From Syntrophobacter sp963666995 (GTDB taxonomy: Bacteria > Desulfobacterota > Syntrophobacteria > Syntrophobacterales > Syntrophobacteraceae), in assembly GCA_963666995.1 (NCBI GenBank), contig OY762941.1, positions 5,208,001-5,272,000 on the forward strand: 64,000 nt of DNA. Reading direction: 5' to 3'. Each line of letters begins with the position of its first letter. Positions within the stretch are counted from its first letter, which is position 1. This document shows, one piece after another, positions 61,963 to 64,000 of this stretch. The notes below the pieces were generated by a model. The model saw nothing but the letters and a program-made list of their open reading frames with translations, was not told the origin of the DNA and did no database searches. The position numbers and the translations under genes are program-made.

Positions 61963-62122
61963 CAAGTGAGATTCCCGCCAGGCGAAGTGAAGCCGCATTC
62001 GCGCGGCAGAGTCGAAGCAACAAACGACACTTTCACGAAAAAGCTTATTCCCGTGAGTCGTATCAGTCCACAGACCGGCAAGTTCCCTCTTCACAAGAGG
62101 CGGGGGGCAGTTTAAGGTGCCT

Positions 62123-62635
62123 ATGAAACTGAAGATTTTCAGCACGGGCGGGACTATCGACAAGATTTACTTCGATGACCTGAGCGGTTACGAGGTGGGA
62201 GATCCCCAGGTTGTCGAGATCCTCAAAGAAGCCAATGTGAACATCGAGTATGAACTAACTGAGGTCGCGCGCAAGGACAGCCTGTATATGACCGATGAAG
62301 ACCGATCGTCGTTGCGCAGACTGATCCTGGCCGATCCCCATAGATTTGTTCTCGTCACCCATGGGACCGACAGCATGGTGCAGTCCGCCCGCTGTTTGCG
62401 GGACATCCCGGACAAGGTGATCGTGCTGACGGGCGCCCTGACGCCCGCCCGTTTCAAGAGGAGCGACGCTCCATTTAATGTGGGCTGCGCAATCGGCGCC
62501 ATGCAGGCGCTGCGGCCCGGGGTTTACATCGCGATGAACGGGCGCGTCTTTCCAGCCGACAAGGTCATGAAAAACCGCGAAGCAGGTCGCTTCGAGGAGT
62601 TGACTCCATCCGAGGGACAGGAATTCCCGGATTGA
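62123..62635 (+). CDS. One-domain asparaginase-like protein
   Basis: The product is 170 residues from the ATG at 62123 (GTG at 62117 is an alternative). It holds only the N-terminal domain of the type I/II asparaginase family (PF00710): the first catalytic Thr lies in IFSTGGTIDKIYFDD and the second in LVTHGTDSMVQSAR, with VIVLTGALTPARFKRSDAPF. The C-terminal half (about 150 residues) of classical asparaginase is absent; short versions exist as a distinct family. It follows the amino-acid transporter, which fits uptake followed by deamidation, though the substrate is not proved. Confidence 0.82.
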   Translation: MKLKIFSTGGTIDKIYFDDLSGYEVGDPQVVEILKEANVNIEYELTEVARKDSLYMTDEDRSSLRRLILADPHRFVLVTHGTDSMVQSARCLRDIPDKVIVLTGALTPARFKRSDAPFNVGCAIGAMQALRPGVYIAMNGRVFPADKVMKNREAGRFEELTPSEGQEFPD

Positions 62636-63095
62636 AGTGAACTGCGCGATGGCCCTCAGGCCGCTCCGACTGCGGCTCCGGCCCTATCGATCGGAAGCAC
62701 ATGTCCATTGCGCCCCTGCCCTGTTCCAATCGTTTGTTCTCTTATACAGCGACACCGTGGGAGTCCACCGCCGGAATTGCTTTGCTTCCAATTCCTTTGT
62801 TCACCGGGACGAATAATCGGTTTGACCTGAGGCAATTATTGCAATACAAGAAGGAAGAAGCTTGCCATGTCGCGGCAATTCCGGACTGACGGCGGCTGGT
62901 GCGGGTTCGGGCGGCCGCATCATTTTCCGCCGTTTCGAGATGCTTTATCCCCGTGCGGGACCAAGACGGAGCGGACGACATTACCCGGAGACACCCGGCT
63001 TTCTTCCATTCGCGCCCGGCTCGAGCATCACATTACAGCTCGGCTTTATGCCCGGCCAAAGATATCAACTCACCAACGGTAGAAGGAGGTTCTGG
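62636..63095. other. Intergenic region without a recognisable gene
   Basis: The frames here are not family-like. An AAGGAGGT ribosome-binding site at 63083-63090 decides the start of the next gene at 63096. Confidence 0.5.
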
Positions 63096-63902
63096 ATGAA
63101 TTCAAAGTTATTGCGTTTCACGGCCATTTTCTTTTTGACCCTGCTCATGGGAGGACCCGCCCTGGGAGCGACCGATGAAGCCTTGACCGTGCAACAGAGC
63201 CAGGACAAGGCCATGGCTATCCTGAAACGCTCGGCTGATTTTCTGGCACAGGCCAAACAGTACAGCGTGACCGTCGATTCGGGGTTCGATCTGGTCCAGC
63301 CTTCCGGCCAGAAGACCGAAGTCGGCGAGACGCGCAAAGTCTCCATCCGTCGGCCCGACCGGGCAAGGATAGATTTTGAGAAACGTGACGGAAGCAAAGG
63401 CAGTTTCATCTTCGACGGCAAAGAGATTATTTTCTACACCACTCCCGACAACGTTTATGCCAGGACACCGAAGCCGACCAACCTCGACGACGCCCTGCTT
63501 CACTTCACTCACGAACTTAAGATGCGCTTGCCCCTGGCGGAGTTGTTTTCGAGTACTCTGCCGGATTTCGTAGCCAGGGAGACCCGCCAGGCCCGATATG
63601 TCGGGAAATCCGCCGTTGCAGGCATTCCCTGCGAACACCTGGCCCTTCGAACCGACGAGGTGGATTACCAGGTTTGGGTGGCGAGCGGCAAGGAACCCCT
63701 GCCCATCAGGCTCATCATCACCTACAAGCATCAACCCAGCCAGCCTCAATTCTGGGCACAGCTCACGTCATGGAATCTGTCTCCCAAGATTTCCGATTCC
63801 GTCTTTGCTTTTACGCCGCCCGCCGGCGCTAAGAAGATCTCTTTTGTCACCGGGGTGAGTCCTCAGACGGTACCTGCCGGGCAGAAGGGAGGGAAGCAAT
63901 GA
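63096..63902 (+). CDS. DUF2092 exported protein
   Basis: The product is 268 residues from the ATG at 63096, with AAGGAGGT upstream; a far-upstream ATG is rejected. A signal peptide (LRFTAIFFLTLLMGGPALGA) precedes a DUF2092 domain: AMAILKRSADFLAQAKQYSV, KVSIRRPDRARIDFEKRDGS, GKEIIFYTTPDNVYARTPKP and GIPCEHLALRTDEVDYQVWV. The fold resembles outer-membrane lipoprotein carriers such as LolA, so it may bind lipids in the periplasm. Its stop overlaps the next ATG (ATGA), so the two genes are coupled. Confidence 0.88.
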   Translation: MNSKLLRFTAIFFLTLLMGGPALGATDEALTVQQSQDKAMAILKRSADFLAQAKQYSVTVDSGFDLVQPSGQKTEVGETRKVSIRRPDRARIDFEKRDGSKGSFIFDGKEIIFYTTPDNVYARTPKPTNLDDALLHFTHELKMRLPLAELFSSTLPDFVARETRQARYVGKSAVAGIPCEHLALRTDEVDYQVWVASGKEPLPIRLIITYKHQPSQPQFWAQLTSWNLSPKISDSVFAFTPPAGAKKISFVTGVSPQTVPAGQKGGKQ

Positions 63903-64000
63903 TCCGGGAATATTGGCTTCTGATGATTGCCCCGATCGCGTGCGTCCTCTGTCTGTTCTTCTTCGCCCCTGATCTTGGTGCAAGGGGTGGCGGCGGCGGT
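63899..64000 (+). CDS. N-terminal part of a Gly-rich exported protein, cut by the window edge
   Basis: The frame starts with an ATG overlapping the previous stop and reads MIREYWLLMIAPIACVLCLF, then FFAPDLGARGGGGG to the edge. This looks like a signal or anchor followed by a Gly-rich region. Translational coupling to the DUF2092 gene suggests a two-gene unit. No more can be said from 34 residues. Confidence 0.6.
   Translation, partial: MIREYWLLMIAPIACVLCLFFFAPDLGARGGGGG

Noticed and set aside
1..64000. CRISPR arrays, tRNA and rRNA genes
   Set aside because: No regularly spaced repeats, cloverleaf-type sequence or rRNA signature was seen on either strand by eye.

Overview
The window is about 64 kb of GC-rich (roughly 58-60 %) bacterial chromosome. 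Gene content points to an anaerobic Desulfobacterota-type organism of the Syntrophobacter / sulfate-reducer kind: an HdrA-MvhD / NuoEF-type electron-transfer module, PAS-rich histidine kinases, sigma-54 control and a B12-dependent diol/glycerol dehydratase microcompartment. The organism is inferred from gene content only; there is no rRNA or other marker gene here.

Layout. 0-6.1 kb is worn accessory DNA: an AT-rich partial gene at the edge, an alpha/beta hydrolase, a GNAT acetyltransferase running into a tyrosine-recombinase remnant, a DUF1232 remnant, a secreted lectin-like protein, a membrane protein and a truncated gene. 6.3-16.2 kb (minus strand) is a redox module, NuoE - NuoF - NuoG N-terminal-like - HdrA-MvhD, followed by a PAS histidine kinase with a CX4CH motif and preceded by a sigma-54 promoter and a sigma-54 activator gene. 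16.5-19.7 kb holds an anchored protein, a small secreted protein and a cytidylate-kinase-like protein.

20.0-38.0 kb is the centrepiece. A PocR-domain histidine kinase and a LuxR-type response regulator precede a one-direction, 16-gene microcompartment locus: GldA, DUF1097, PduA, PduB, PduCDE, PduGH, a PduK-like shell protein with a basic tail, a BMC-T like Hoch_5816, EutJ, a flavoprotein, an EutN/PduN pentamer, PduO, two DUF336 proteins and PduP. It encodes a shell, a B12-dependent dehydratase with its reactivase and adenosyltransferase, and a CoA-acylating aldehyde dehydrogenase. No PduL, PduW, PduS or tagged alcohol dehydrogenase is present, so the acyl-CoA product probably leaves for cytosolic propionyl-CoA metabolism. 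A run of seven adjacent hairpins lies between pduP and the last gene.

38.3-41.0 kb is a mobile-DNA scar: a 24-bp perfect inverted repeat fused to a broken IS256-type transposase, then a methyltransferase gene with integron-cassette-like flanks. 41.4-50.5 kb is a four-gene MdtABC-type RND efflux operon with its outer-membrane channel. 51-55 kb carries small proteins, a threonine aldolase, an S24-type repressor lacking the catalytic serine with a palindromic operator candidate, and an AlaX-type editing protein. 55.5-64 kb has a divergent serine hydroxymethyltransferase-like gene with a long leader, a livKHMGF branched-chain amino-acid ABC operon with a terminator between livK and livH, a one-domain asparaginase-like protein and a DUF2092 protein translationally coupled to a gene cut by the window edge. 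I found no tRNA, rRNA or CRISPR array.
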